Source: Siphonodentalium dalli
Lineage: Eukaryota > Mollusca > Scaphopoda > Gadilida > Siphonodentaliidae
Direction of reading: 5' to 3'
NCBI GenBank assembly: GCA_032622095.1
Contig: CP136065.1
Coordinates: 93,503,343 to 93,567,342, forward strand
DNA: 64,000 bases
Positions within the stretch are counted from its first letter, which is position 1. The number at the start of each line of letters is the position of its first letter. The notes beneath the pieces were generated by a model that saw only the letters and a program-made list of their open reading frames with translations, searched no databases and was not told the origin of the DNA. The position numbers and the translations under genes were made by a program. Positions 37,201 to 52,200 of this stretch are shown here, one piece after another.

Positions 37201-40200
37201 TTATGCTATACTATTAGTATATTCTTGAGGCAATTGTCATAACTCTATCAATGTTATTTCTAAATTGTAACGTACAACGAAAGCCGTCTGTCCCTTTAAT
37301 TTTGATAAATATTTTTGACTGAAATGCATGTTGGAAAATTTTCAATCATGTTAGGGTAGTGTTAGACTAGATGAAAAATTCAACCCAAGGGGGTCCAAAT
37401 TACATTTGCTGCACTTGGAAATTTGATCTTGTTCAAAAGGAGGGGGTGGGGTCCAGATAGAAATTCTAAGTTGGTCAAGTTTTAGGAGTTGTCATATTCT
37501 AATGCTGATGTTTTTCTTTTGTAGAATGGTGAATTCAAAATTGTTGATCTCCGAAAAGTTAAAAGATTAAGTATGTATCATCCAATTATCATGACACTGA
37601 TGATTCATTGATGAATGAAATCTTTCATACTCTTGACATTTCATAATTTAATATAAATGTAATTGAGTTGCTTATATGTTGATAAAACACTTATTGTGAT
37701 TAATTATCGAGATGCTAACTTGAGATACGATTAATAGGTCTGTGCTGCTCAGAGTAATCCAATGGAATGTACTCAGAGATTTGATAACCAGGAAAAGGAG
37801 ATCTCACTATATAGCATGCACAATATTTGTCTAAAAAAATGTAACAAGAGGATAAAATGAAATTCTATACAAATTCATTTGCAAATAATCAACATTGTGG
37901 CCATTTGTGAAAATGTTTTAATCTCTGATATCTGGATCCTCATTGGTTGAATGTCATTTGATTCCCATTCATTCAGTTGTATGGGTGTTTAGCTAATAAG
38001 TTTAGCAAACAGTACTCTTCATACTTGACCCGGTGGTGAGATCAGACATGATTGATCATGTGATATTAACAAAAGTCATCACACTGTATCTGGGTAAAAC
38101 TTGAAATGAAACAACCTGGCATTATGTAACAGTACAATATTTATATATTATACCGATCAGATGATTTTGTATCAACAATGATGACTCAATGAATGCCGCT
38201 GATATAATTATATATTATACCGATCAGTTGATTCTGTATCAACAATGATGATTCAATGAATGCCGCTGATATAATTATATGTTAATAGAGTAAAGTCTAC
38301 TCAAGTGGAAATAATCAAGAAAGTGTGTCACCATTTGAGGTCTCAATAAAAAATTAATCCGAATAACTCTAAACAGATAAATTTCTTTGAAACAACAACA
38401 ACCTAATTATTTTCAATCAGTTATCACAAATAACCCTCAAAACTTCACCTACATATCTCAACATCATTCCTGTTGACAGCCACATATTATAAAGAAAAAC
38501 TAAATTGATGCCATTGATTGATAACTCAATCAAATTAAAAAGAACTTACTTGATTAATACTACTTGTATAAATTATACATGTTACTATGTACACTGTAGT
38601 TGATATGCTATATTTTGTGACCTAAATACAAAAATTATAAAAAAAAACAAAAACTCTAAACAGATACATACCCCGGATAGCTACGGTAAATGATTGACAG
38701 CATATGCATGTGATCAAGGCATTAGAATCTTTGTTAGTGTAAACATATTTTTATTTCCAAATCCAAACATAATACACATAATACACAAATGACATAAATA
38801 TACAACATATAAGAGATAATGTATGGAAATGAGGATCAGACAACAAGCCCGAGGGCTTATATGAAGTCTTCTCCTCTTTGGCGACATGCCCCTTCCCCAA
38901 TAAGTGAGGGAGGGGTATCGATCAGACAGGAAATAATAGAAATAATAGTTTTTAAAGGAGAAGTAACTAAGTTTAAGTTGGGATGGACACAGCGGGAAGA
39001 TAGTGTTAGGGATAGCAGGAGGCAGAGAGAGAGAGAGAAGAGAGAGAGAGAATTAGAGGGAGAGTGAGAAAGTAGAGGAATAATTTAGTTGCTGCGTGAT
39101 GAAAATTATGCTCGTAGTAATATGCATGCGTCAGGCTCCATGGGAGGGGGTCAATCGCAATGGCCAATTCCTATTTCAATGGGGTTCACTGTGAATATCG
39201 CTGCATTCTTCATGTAGAATCATTTCACGTATATACAGGATAGTGACAAGTAAAGTAACTTACAAAATAATCGTTATCGGAAGACATTTAGTACTACATA
39301 CATAATGGAGAACATCGTGCTGCCGCATAATGCGGCCGGAATCCAAAGCAATTTGTTACCCATACAGATCATGGAAATCTTTTTGTTCTCATAATAATTG
39401 TCTGTACTGCATTAAATATTTGTTTGTTTTCGCGAAGACTAAGCTCTCTTGACCCCCGCATTAGTGTATTCTCAGATAAGGCAACATTTGGTAGGGAGTC
39501 ATATAGTTCTCTTCTGGGCTCTTGATAAAATGTACATTCAAAGAGATAGTGGTAAGTTGTCTCAAATTCCCCACATAGACAGAAGGGGGAAATTTTTACA
39601 TGGTTATCTTTGTTGAACTTATCATTGAAAATTCCTACATGTCAATCAACAGGAATCCATCTTGTGTTGCATATTAGTTGCTCATATTACTAGAATGTCT
39701 TTACAAATGAAAAATAAACCAGTCTAATGTATACTTTTATAACTGAATGAAAGAATCCATTCACAAACCAAAAGATTAACACTTTCTATACTTAATGGAT
39801 TTTCCCATTTAGTTATAAAAGTATACATTGGAATGGTCTATTAATGATTTGGAGGGGTGTTCAGATAATAAAAGCAGGCGACAGACAGAAATAAAGATAC
39901 TGCAAGGTCGTTTGTTGAAGTTATTTTTTAGTATAGAAAAGGGTAAAGTAACATATCTTTATGCTTCAAGGTTCTCAATCCGATACGATGGTCCCCATAT
40001 CATCAGATTCCAACAACAACATTTAAAAAAATGCCGCTTCAGTTATCAGAATCGATTAATTGCCCAAAAATAATGCTAACCACAGTCAACTATAGAATGA
40101 AATTGCCCAAAACCTGTTATTTATCAACATTTAAAAAAAAAAATTGCCGGTTTGTCAAATATCTGATTTAAAAAAGCCACTTGATTTTAGACTTATCAAT

Positions 40201-43200
40201 CTTCCAACGCAATTTGGTCTGAGACCAAAATTGGCCACTAAATATTATCAGTGGTGAAAAAATAATAGATTTAAAAAATCAATATCTGATCACTATGAGC
40301 TTTGATGGGAGGGTTCCTCGACTCGAATCAAATATTTTTTACCCCCGAAGCCAAGGAAATAGTAATTTGCAAGCGTTAATTTAGATTATGCATCTTTCAA
40401 TTGCAGAATATCAGGAGAGTGAGATAGGCTGTGATAAATGTATAGAGAAGGGACCGTCCTTCGTTTGTTCTGTGATCGGGAAGTAAGTATTTTATTGATT
40501 CACAAAATAATAAATAATCACCTCAATAGAACCACTCATCAACTCTGATGTTTATCCCTTTCTATACTAAATACTCATTTATGAGTAGTTATCCAATAGG
40601 AAATGGTCAGATAATAAGTTCAACAAATGACAATCAGCCGTTTGTTGAAATTATTATATCAATATTTCCCCACAAAAGAATATGAATTCTTCTGCAGCTA
40701 TGTTGGGCCAAAAAAAAGAAAGTGTTTTGATTCTCAGGCATAGCCTCGTCTGGAAAAATGGCCCTCGTTGAACCATTTTATTACAAATTTCAATTTGACC
40801 GAAGCTGTCAACTGATAACACGAAAATAGGAAACTAGAAAACATAAATTATTTGTTTCAAACATCGAATATTATAGACATACAATGGTGTATGTGTTAGT
40901 ATTTAAAAACAGACACTAGGCAAGATAACTACCAGGTTTATTGTCACCACAAGCTGCCCAAACCCCAAGTATTGGCGATGTGTTTGCTGGTTTAATAAAA
41001 AAATATTTGAAGTTTTTATGGCTAGCATGTATAGTTACTATAGTATAGATGTATAAATATGTCATTTTTATATAAGACTAAATGAGTTTATATGCATAAC
41101 AGTTCCCTCTACCTTTCTGGTTATTACTAGACAGAGGAAGGTATCTTTGTCCATGCTTACTATGCGCAGAAAAAAATAAAAAATAAAAATAAAAGCCTCC
41201 CTCCCTCATTGATTTGAAAAAAAAATTGCCCGAGAACCAAAACACTTTCTTTTTTTTGGCCTTAGATGTGTAAAATCTTATGGGCAAATTTCTATGGCTG
41301 GGGTAATAATAAATCTGAAGTTCGAAAATAAATTGATTGATTACTATTATCTCACAATGGTCAAATAATTAGCCTTAACCCTTTGAACGCTTGCTTCCCA
41401 CACGATCGACGCCCTGACCCTGGGCTCCCAGGGGTATTTTGACTTATTGTAGACTGTTCAGGCATATGGAGCTGTATTGTATGCATTCTCTTCTACCATA
41501 TTGTTTACACCATTGGAAAGATTATTAAATTCTGAATTCAGCACATCACAATCTATTTCAATATCTTAAATCCAGAAAAAGTTATAAAAAATTGAAAACT
41601 TATTAGATTTATTATAGAAACTGCCAAAAAATGTTGTGTAACATCACAATCCCAACGGAAATACATGACGTCATATGGGCTTTAGCCAAAACAAACTCTG
41701 GGTGTTCTCTGAATACCCCACCAATAATTGAAATGCACGGCATTGCAATTGTGCGGTCTATTGGCTTATGCCATCTTAAAGACAAGATTCTGAACTCTAT
41801 TCTCGTGTAAATCTATATAGCGTGTACCTTTGCGCAAAAAAGTTATGATTTAATGAACTCAGAAGTTTGTATATTCTTGAACAAAACTCGTATGACATGT
41901 GTTTACATCCGACAATCGTTAGCGCGAATTATATAATTTAGCGGGAATTTCTTCACGCACATTGGGAGTTATAAATACCTCAAGAATACGTCAATAAAGT
42001 TTCTACTTATAAATATATATCTTTAGATCTCTTATGAGCCATTTTAGGCGATATGACCTAACGTAAAACGAGAGGTCGCGAGAAGCAATATGGCGGCGCC
42101 GTAATTGCAGAAATATGATAAAATGGGGACTGTATCCGGTTTGTAATCGGCTTTTACTTCGTCATGCCAAACACAACCTCGTTAATTTTTGGGCAGCTAA
42201 AACAGTTATAATATGAATTTTTTGCAACACTATTTAATTTTCTTAACATTGAGTATTTATCGAAATTTAAAAAATAAAGTGCAACAGTGCGACGCTGACG
42301 GTAGAATTAGATTACGTCATGGCCGGAAAACCGGCCAGCCGGGTTCAAAGGGTTAAGTCACTCAGGATGGATGCGTTTTCATATAAAAGATTCCAGCTTG
42401 TCCATATGTCATTCTGTCATAGCGTCCGTCCGTATACAGCATTTTGACAGAGCTTGTATTCCTGAATTTTTCAGTCAATTGTTTTTAAACTTGGCACAGA
42501 TATTTAGAACCATGGGAACCTGTGATTATGAGGTCCGTTCGACTGTTTTAGTGGAGTTATCCCCCTTTTCCGACTTAAATATTATTCGCAACATGCATAA
42601 TTTTGTCTGAGCTTGTATTCCTTGTATTTTTGTTCTTTAAAAAAAACAAATATTTTAATATGGCTACACGTTAAGTAGCCAAATTGCGCTCGTGGTGATA
42701 TCCTTAGTCCCATTGTATAACCTGTGTTCATCTCGTCTTCGTTTCTGCCAGTTCAGACCTCAAGTCATTGTATAATATGTGCTGATCTCGTCTTTTTTTC
42801 TTCCAGTGCAGACCTCAAGTCATTGTATATATGTGCTGATCTCGTGGGGGACACAGAGAAGATTTATCGGTATTTTGAAAAGGCCGTCACTGTGGTGAGT
42901 AGCATAGGATAGGATCAGGCCTCTAATTATAGCGGGGAACCTCATTCTGCATGGCCTGAACTGCTATGGAAGACCTAGACACAGATTTAAGTTCCGAGAT
43001 GGTGATGTGCACCTCGATTATGCTTGTGTCATCTGCCAATTTGGGGATATAGAGAAACTAAACTAAAGTTGAAAAAGAAACTTTCTAAAGAAAGTAAAAA
43101 ATAAAAAAAGAATGAGGTTCCCAAAAGGTGAATTTATATTCTATATTAAACGTTGTGTTGAACTGAGGAAAAGGACATAAAATCACATTAAAAATGTAGC

Positions 43201-46200
43201 TCAATTGGACTAACATAGATGACATGACTTATTAGATAAATTTTTTTGTGCATGACCTGATTACAGCATATACATAGTTTCAACGTGGAACATGTGTACA
43301 AATAAAATGTATACGCCTAAACCCATTTGATTTTTCATTAACAATCGCATGTATAACAATGAATGTACATCATCTTTCCAGGCATTTGGTAACACTGACA
43401 ATGTTTAACATTTATTAACAGTATCATGTGTCAGCATGCATGTATAGAAGTTTGTGTGCATCATCTTTTCCAGGCATTTGGTAACACTCTCGCAGGACAG
43501 CAGCTAACTGAAAAAAATGTTCCAGTTATTGTTAGTGCATGTACAGAATTCATCAAAGAACATGGTATGTTCACATTAGGCCATTCAAATCAATTTCCCA
43601 CAACTCAGGCCAAATCACAGGGTCCTGAAATCCCACATGTGGAACCTTTTTACTGGCGTTCAATCTGTCAGTGAAATTTTTAATCGGTATAAAATAATTG
43701 CAGTACCTTTTTTATACAAACATTGTGTTGAAGTGAGATAAAACAAACCCATTTCCAATTTTTCATTACTTAAAGACATATTATGGATTTATTCAGGTGC
43801 GTGAAACTGATAAGGTAGTACTCAGGCGTTATGTCAACTGTGGGAATGTAGCATTCTACTAACATCGCTGAAAATCTCAAAGAAATCGACCATACCACTC
43901 CATATAAATAATCGTCTGAACTACACTTAATTGTAAATATTAACATCAGTTCGGGATGCAACTATCGGCGATAAACTAACGCAAATTAGTTTGCCATCGA
44001 GAGTCATTGCATTTAATTAATATATAAGAATGACAGTGTGTGCTGTAAATTTGGATTTAATATTCATAAAAATAACTACTTTGAGCAGGATTATTCTCCA
44101 TTTCTATTTGAGGGAAACTATGTTCAAACAGGCATTACACATGTGATGACAATAGTAATTTCAGTAAAAAAAAGTGTCAGTGATATTTGATTGGGCAATT
44201 TTTTATGCAATAAATCTCTTGGAATCTATCAACTAACTTTTTAGGGAAATAATGGCCACGGGCAACTGAAATTAGGCCTAGAGCTAGCCGATGCAGCGGT
44301 GGAATGCTTCGTCGCCGGTGTCCCAGATATTAAAAAGAAAATACAGAAAACCAATTCTTTTTCAAATGTTTTGGCCTGAGAAACTGGAGATTAAATTTGC
44401 ATGGACTTAACTTGTTTTGTTAATTTTATTGACAACACAAAAACATGAAGGTTAAAAATTAATTTTTCTGTTTTACAAATTAATGCTCTACTGTGCCAGT
44501 AGCGATGTTTTAGTGATGGTGTAATATATACATATAGTTTACTCTCTTGAATAACACCAACATTCCAAATATCACACTCTTTTACCAAAATGGTTGAAAA
44601 AGACGATTTGCCAGAAAGAAATAATGCCATCAGGGCAGAAATTAACCTTGAATGCGATAATTATATGCATTCAGTCATGAATAGAATGGTCTATACATTT
44701 GCTGGTATTCAGCAATGTTAGCAGACAACAGACAGTCAGGATTCAAACCTTTACCTACATCGCCTGGTCCATAAATATTTAATTTATTTCATAGGTCTAT
44801 TGGTAGAAGGTGTTTATCGGAAAGCAGGTGTTGAATCAAAGGTCAGAGAACTATTAGAGAATTTCCGAAAAGGTATGGTAAAAAATATGTTAGTGGGATT
44901 CATAATACTTGCCACATAAACACCTTAGAATCAGTTTTGGCCCAATACATTGGCCCATATCTATATTTATCCAAAGATTTATCCGATTGCCCTAAAATGT
45001 TGTATATATAATGTTTAGATTTTCTTATATCCATTTTTGGTGGTTCTGTCAAAGCTAGATTGTGTATCCAATATATTATTAGAGAGCATGTGTGTATAGG
45101 CCAGAGCTGTTAAGTTCCACGGATTGTCCGTGAGACTCACGGATTTCCACGGCAATTCCGCAAACACGGATAACCCCCAATTTCTCACGGATTCGTCAAA
45201 ACACCACATTGAAAATCCCAAAACGAAGTTTTTTTTATTTTTTAAATTCGTGCATTTGCGGGAATTCCCCAAATGACAGTGACTTCCTTATTTCCGGTAC
45301 CGTAAATACCCACACATTAACATTCACAGAATGTATCGTCGGTAACTTTTGATTGAAGACTCAATTTGTGGTGAACTGTGACTGATATTAATTGATTTTC
45401 ACACTCTGGTGAAGCCACACGTATGGAGGGTGTTGTTTTAGTAATCAATACGTATAATCACAAGTGTGCAAAGTTCTGTATTGTTAGGCCTCATTGATGA
45501 ACATTTCTTAGTAACGGATTAGTGGCATGCTTTGCAAACGAAATAAAACAATACGTTTAATCACAAGTGTGCAGCTGTATTGTGAGGCCTCATTGATGAA
45601 CATAAGTAATGGATACTTTATGATTTAAGTTCACTGATAGTGGTATGCATTGAGAACGGAATGTGTCTTTTATTTTGCGGGTAAAACTTTTAAGACGGGT
45701 CATTTTGTACTTTCGGTTTCACGCATACATGTCCGGTTGTAACCTGTGTAACTCGGATTCGTTTTGACTAACTTTAAACAAAGTTTCTGCTTCTTAAAAT
45801 TTGTTAATAAATGGTGGAATGTGTGCATTTCTTTTGTGGGTTAAACCGTAAGACGAGTCCATTTTGTCGTTTATTACGATGTTGTACTTTCGGGTTCGCG
45901 CATATCCGGCTGTTTCCGGTGGAATTCTTGAGTATTTTTACGAAGTGTGATCTGCTTCTTTCTTTTTAATAAATGGTGGTATCTCCCACACAGAGCAGCT
46001 CTATTACAATTACCAACAGGACATTCATTGCCATTTTATTTAGGTCTATATATTTATAAAATAGAAACTCATAAAAATTATGCAATCTTCAATTATTTTT
46101 GGAACATGAACATATTTGGGCATACCTCCCGCAAAAATCTCACGGATTGACATTTTCAAAACTTAACAGGTCTGGTATAGGCCCATTCATCAAAGGATTT

Positions 46201-49200
46201 AAAGAGTGAATCATCATAAATATGATGTATTTCAGGTTTATTTCTGGAGATATACAATCAGTGTTCGCGCTGCCGATTGCCAATTTAGCAAATTGCTATA
46301 AAAGATGAATTTCCACGAATAAGTCCTGATTTGCAACTAGCTTTTTGGCTTTTAACAATTGATACTCATTGGGCATATGACAAAGCTTGCAGTAAATCTG
46401 TCGGAAACAAGACACACTTTGATATCCGATTGCATCATAGCTAATTTGGTCCTAATTGAAAGCATATAATGGATTCGCTTCTTATGTCACATTAACTTAT
46501 TATATATCGCTGGGATGAATGTGCTTCAAATTTCTACTCAATTATAACACTGAGTATGGCTATTGATTCCAATTTGACAAACATTGGTCAAACAAACAAG
46601 GGCTTGCTGATGTCTACCTCATTGGGAAACTGTTTTGATAGTCTATGTTAGATAAATGATCATAAATATGTCCTTCGTAACTCAACTTTCACAAACTGTG
46701 ACAATTACACAAATTCTTATATATAGCTACTAGCCGATGAGCCCGACGTTGTCCGGGCTATTCAAAAACCAAATTTCAAGTCGATAGCTCCACCCGTTTC
46801 CGAGATCTGGTCTGCGCATGCGCGAAGCTTGCGTCGCACAGGCTCGGCGACCCGATAAAATTTGTATCCGGGGCAAGATACATTCACAAAGCAAATTTCA
46901 AGTCGATAGCTCCACCCGTTTCCGAGTTCCCGTATATCTCTCTGCAGATGCTAATAACGTTGAATGGTAAACAAACGCTCTTTATAGCGATGCGTCAAAA
47001 ACAAACGCTCATTAAATTATCACTTGATTAACCACCGCAGTGCTGTTTTTTGTGATTGAGAGTGGAGAATGGGTGCTCTGGGCTTCTCCAAAATGCGACG
47101 TCGACGATTCCCGTGGGATTTTACCTTTGGATAGGAAGTTTGGTCTCGATCGGTCAACCCGTTTTCGATTCTATAAAGGACATACAGACAGACATAGGTC
47201 TTCAAAATATATAATAGATTATATATATAGTTCCTTTTGTATTTAGCACCGGTCTTAAATATCTCAAATATTATTATTCTATTTTTTTTATTTTTTTTCT
47301 TAACTTCAGATGCTAGGAATGTATTTATTCAGTATGAGAAATCTGATGATGTTCATACTGTGGCGAATGTTCTCAAAAGGTTCTTCCGTCAGCTGGATGA
47401 TTCTGTGTTAACTAAAGCTATGTATCCCCAGTGGATAGAAAAGGGAGGTAAGTGAAAACATTGCATATTGTTGTGGATTTCTGATTAAATAGTTTAAAGA
47501 CATATTATGGACTTGTTCGGGTTCGTGAAACCGATAAGTTGGTATTCAGGAGCTATGCCAACTGGAGGAATGTAGCATTCTACTAACATCGCCGAAAATC
47601 TCAAGCAAATCGACTATACACTCCACAGAAAATATCGTCTGATCTACGCTCAATTGTAAATATTTACTTATCAATTCGGGATGCTAACTATTGGTGATAA
47701 ACTAACAAAAATGATTTCGCCATCAGTAGTCACTGTATTCAGTTAATATATAAGAATGACAGTGTGTGTTGTCAATTTGAATGTAATATTTGTGAAAATA
47801 ACTACTTTTAGCGAGATTATTCTTCATTTCTATTCGATCACCCTACCGGAGTGTTTCACATATCTTTAACTTACAGTTTTTGAGAAAACGACTGCATCAA
47901 AATCAAGGATAGGTCAATGCAAGTGGAAGAACTCACTGACCAGTAAGGCAATAAAACTAAATCACTAGAATCTCAGACAATGAGGGAGGGAGGACTTTAT
48001 TTTTACTTTTTAATTTTTTATGCACCTGGTAAGCATGGTTCATGATAGCTTCCTTTATCTAGTAATAGTCAGAAAATGTAGAGGGAACTTTGTTTTGCAT
48101 ATGCACTCATTTAATCTGATTTAAAAATTACATTGTGCTACTAATATATGACATAGAAATTAACTATAGTGTTCTAATGTCCACGGCTATTCACAGTTGT
48201 CTTTAAATTGATATCTCTCCATTGTAACATGTGATCCTAAATTTCCTCCAGTGTCTTTCAATATGTTCTGGAGTTACGATAACCACAATACCATTACAAC
48301 GTCAATTTGTATTGGTCGAGGAAAAACCTCGCAGTGGGTTAATTTTATTGAGAAATTGTAGAAACGACTGAATTGAACCAGCTTGAAAATTGCTGAACAG
48401 ATGCTAACAAGTTAGAGTTGTCCTTCTTGGTATGCTTCTGGTATGCTCTGAATGTTTTTGTGTGGATTTCTGGCCTCTAAATAGCCCTTAAAACTGTCCT
48501 GTGGGTGTGATAAGAAATTCTCAATAAAATTTATATTAATTGATAGAAATTTTTCCGGACATGTGTCCTCAATTCATATTCATTAATTTCTACCCTGGAA
48601 TCTATATAAAATGTTCTGGGAAGAGATAGACCATCATTAACCCTTTCATTATGGGAAATCCGCTGGTGCAGCATTAAAGATCCTCGCATTCTTGTATATA
48701 TACGAGTCTCTGATAGGGAGCCTTGCATATATATTAAGAGAATGCACTGGCTTACAAAGTCAAGGTAGATATTGTCAGGCCAATGTATTCTCTTATATAT
48801 GTGAGGCTCCCTATGGGAGACTTGAATATATAAGAGAATGCATTGCCACAGGATTTTCACAAAATTTCAGGAAGCTTCAGTCATGGAAGGTTAAGAAATG
48901 ATTCATGAAATCATTGAAAAGAAAAATGGCTCAGCAGTGGGTTGAAGTAAAATAAATTGCTGGAACTCTCATGCGCAGACAAATTATTCAAATTTCATAT
49001 TTCGGACTCATTTTGTATTCATTGCTTTCACTTTACAGCCATTACTGAGCACGGTAACAAATTGAACTGGCTGGCCCATTTGCTTGCAGAATTTGATGCC
49101 AACTATAGCATCAATTACAACACAGTCAAAGCATTAACACTTCATCTTGCTGAGTAAGTACTATTTTCAGTCTTTTCAAACAGCAATTTAGTTTAAAGCC

Positions 49201-52200
49201 ACATGGCGATTTGGGCACCAAAGTACACCTAGCAATATTCACTTTTGAATTTTTCATGGTGTTGAAATAGGTCGATAAATACCTGAAATACCTTCCTACG
49301 AGCATTATATGTCCCAGAAAGACACATTGAAGTCATAAAAAATACAACTTCGAACACAAGGTATGGGGCCCGTACAAAAAAGGTTTCATTTGTATTCAGC
49401 AAAATTCTGGAATCAGAAATGGAATGTCCTGAAAAGGTGTATTTTGCATTACCTTAACCATTAAAAAACTTCACACACTGCTTTCTATTTGTTTTAATCA
49501 TCAAAATTATGTAGTAGCATAAATGTTTCAGAGCGACAACAGCTCTAGATGTTTTTCCCGTTGTCCAAATGTGCAATTTTTATGAAAAATTTAACCGGCA
49601 TGAAAAAAAAACGATCCAAAATTTATTGAAAAATATATGAAACAAAATATGCTATTTTATCGACAATTTTTTTCGGAAATCTTCCACGTAGGTATGTTTT
49701 GGGATACTTACCAAATTATGTATTCATAATTAGGGTTTGAATGAGCCATGTCTGTTATACCATCTGCTGTCAGATACGCAAGCAATAATCCACTTAACAG
49801 TATTCACTCCTTGAAATTGGCCACGGCAATAAGCAATGCCGTGGTAAACGCCTTGGCAACAGGTGGAATCTATCATGCCACAGCATTAAATTTGCCATGG
49901 GACATTTTTCCTAATTTCGAGGGCTGCAGTATTTAGGAATTTTCCACTTTGACTTATTAAGAGCCTTTTCTGTGATATCTGATTCTACCGAATTATATGG
50001 GAGACTTGCATATATAAGAGAATGCACTGGTACATGATCTTTAAGGCTGCACCAGCGCAGCTCCCATCATGGAAGGGTCAACTATACTCAGTAAAATACA
50101 GTAATCTCTTAGTTCAAGTGGAATTCTCTTATGTAAGCCATGTTTCTCAATTTTCTATTGTTATATCTTTCAGAGTTTCTCAACACCAGGGTACCAATTT
50201 GATGCATTTAACTAACTTATCCACATTGTTCGGACCAACCTTATTACGCACAGAAGCTGAGGTATGTTCATAAAAAATGATATTTATAATTTCAGGCTGA
50301 ATCATTTTCTTCATATTGAAAGCCAATTACAGTAATGCCCTAAATAATTCTGCTGTGGTTAAGGAGTTGATTATTTAGGGCATTACTGTATGTCTTGAAT
50401 AATATATTGATTGATCAAAAAGATATTATTATTGTTGGGCCAAAAGAAGCCTTTTTTTTGCCACATTTGTAAAATTTATTGAGGGTGTTCAATACAACTA
50501 GGAAATGTGACCACCTAGAGTCATGTCGCTCTCCGTATAACTGAAGTTGTTTCCCATATTTCTAACACAGGAGACTCTGGAGATACCATACCGTTGATCA
50601 TCTCCTAACAGTTTCTGGAATTGAAAAACATTTTAATGAAAATTGGGCCCAAAACAGTTGTCGGACAGTGTAAAATTCCAGAGTTATTTCAAACTGCGGA
50701 ACAAGTTCGTAATTTCATACAATCTAAAGGGGGTTTAAAGTATACCCGTAGTTTGTGGTATCATAATTTCTGACGATGGCTGACGTATATTTAACAGAAT
50801 TCGGTGGTATTTGGTTGTCTTTAATCAGTTACTTCGAGTAGGATTTAATGAACCATATTTTTTTATATGAAATCCATGATTTGCTATAACCGAATGCAAT
50901 TGATACGAGCTGGTAACAAATCATCCATATTTGTTGGCGGCATGTCGTTAAATTGGTTTGAGAAATCAAAATAGTGCTCTTGCATGTTAAACTTAATGAC
51001 TCGGGCTGGAATTATATAATCACATCCCTGGTCATCGAAAATAAAAAATAAAAATAAAATCCTCCCTCTCTCAATGATTCAGAAAAAAATTTGTGTAAGA
51101 ATCAAATAATTTGTTTTGGCCTTACAGATATAATTTATTTTATCATTAAAAGCCACAAATGTCAATTTCCTGTTACTCTGATCAAGCGGACTTGCTTTGC
51201 AGTTGAGATTTCCGATTCATTACGTGATAAGTACAGTAATGTCCTAAATTATCGACTCCTTAGCCACAGCAGAGTTATGGTAACTTTTCGGATTTAGTCA
51301 GAAAATGGCTTGTTGCCATTCATCGGAAAGCTCTCACTGAGAGCTTTCCGATGAATGGCAACAAGTCATATTTCCGACTAAATCCTGAAAAGTTACCCAT
51401 AATTCCGCTATGGTTAACCCTTTGAACCCGACTGGCCGCAAAAGCGGCCAGCAGCATTCAGTGACATAAACCTATGTAGCATGTGTATACATGTTATAAC
51501 CATTGGTATATCCACTAATATCTATGTAAATGATCCCAAGGAACTTCAGCAGTGCCATGGGTGCATGTGTAAGAGTTTGTTGCCGACTAGTTGGGGTAGA
51601 AAAACATGCACACAGCGCAGAATTCAACAAACGTACATTATTTGAAGCGATTCGGGTAAAGCTCTACATTGTTGCGTGGTTCGCAGGATTGTAGAAAGAC
51701 ACCATTTCGATCACTCTTTTTGGTTTAAATTAGTATTGCATACATAATCAGTGTTCTGTCATATGTGAGGAAGGCGCACGCAGTTTCTTATTTGAGTCGA
51801 TTTGTTTCGCGCATGCGCATAGGATAAAATGATAAATGTATGGATTTTTGTGAAATGATACAATCACATCAAGGATCTCCATAGTACGTAAATTTGCATT
51901 ATACAGCTGCACGTTTTGACATTGCACCAGAGTAGTACTGTGGAAATGGGTTGCATGGTCACAATACCATCTAGTCCGATCTACTTGCGTGTGCACATTA
52001 CAAACACGTGGTCAAATCGTGCATTATTGAGCAATTATGTAAAGTTTGAGACTCGTGGCACCATTTGAACATGACCATCACCGTGCCCTATAGGCGATGT
52101 CTAAAACGGGACGTAATGCCATTGAATGCACAGGGAAGTGGTGTCATTCGATCACTTGGGCTATATGCTTAGCAACCATTGATATCGTTAAATACAAACT

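Noticed and set aside
37588-37625. ctgatga ... gaaa pair resembling a hammerhead core
   Set aside because: The stem II closing pair and stems I and III do not form; chance match.
46735-46775. Hammerhead-ribozyme-like string ccgatgag followed by a gcccgac/gtccgggc stem
   Set aside because: The core needs CUGAUGA and GAAA around stem II; the first is mutated and the second absent.
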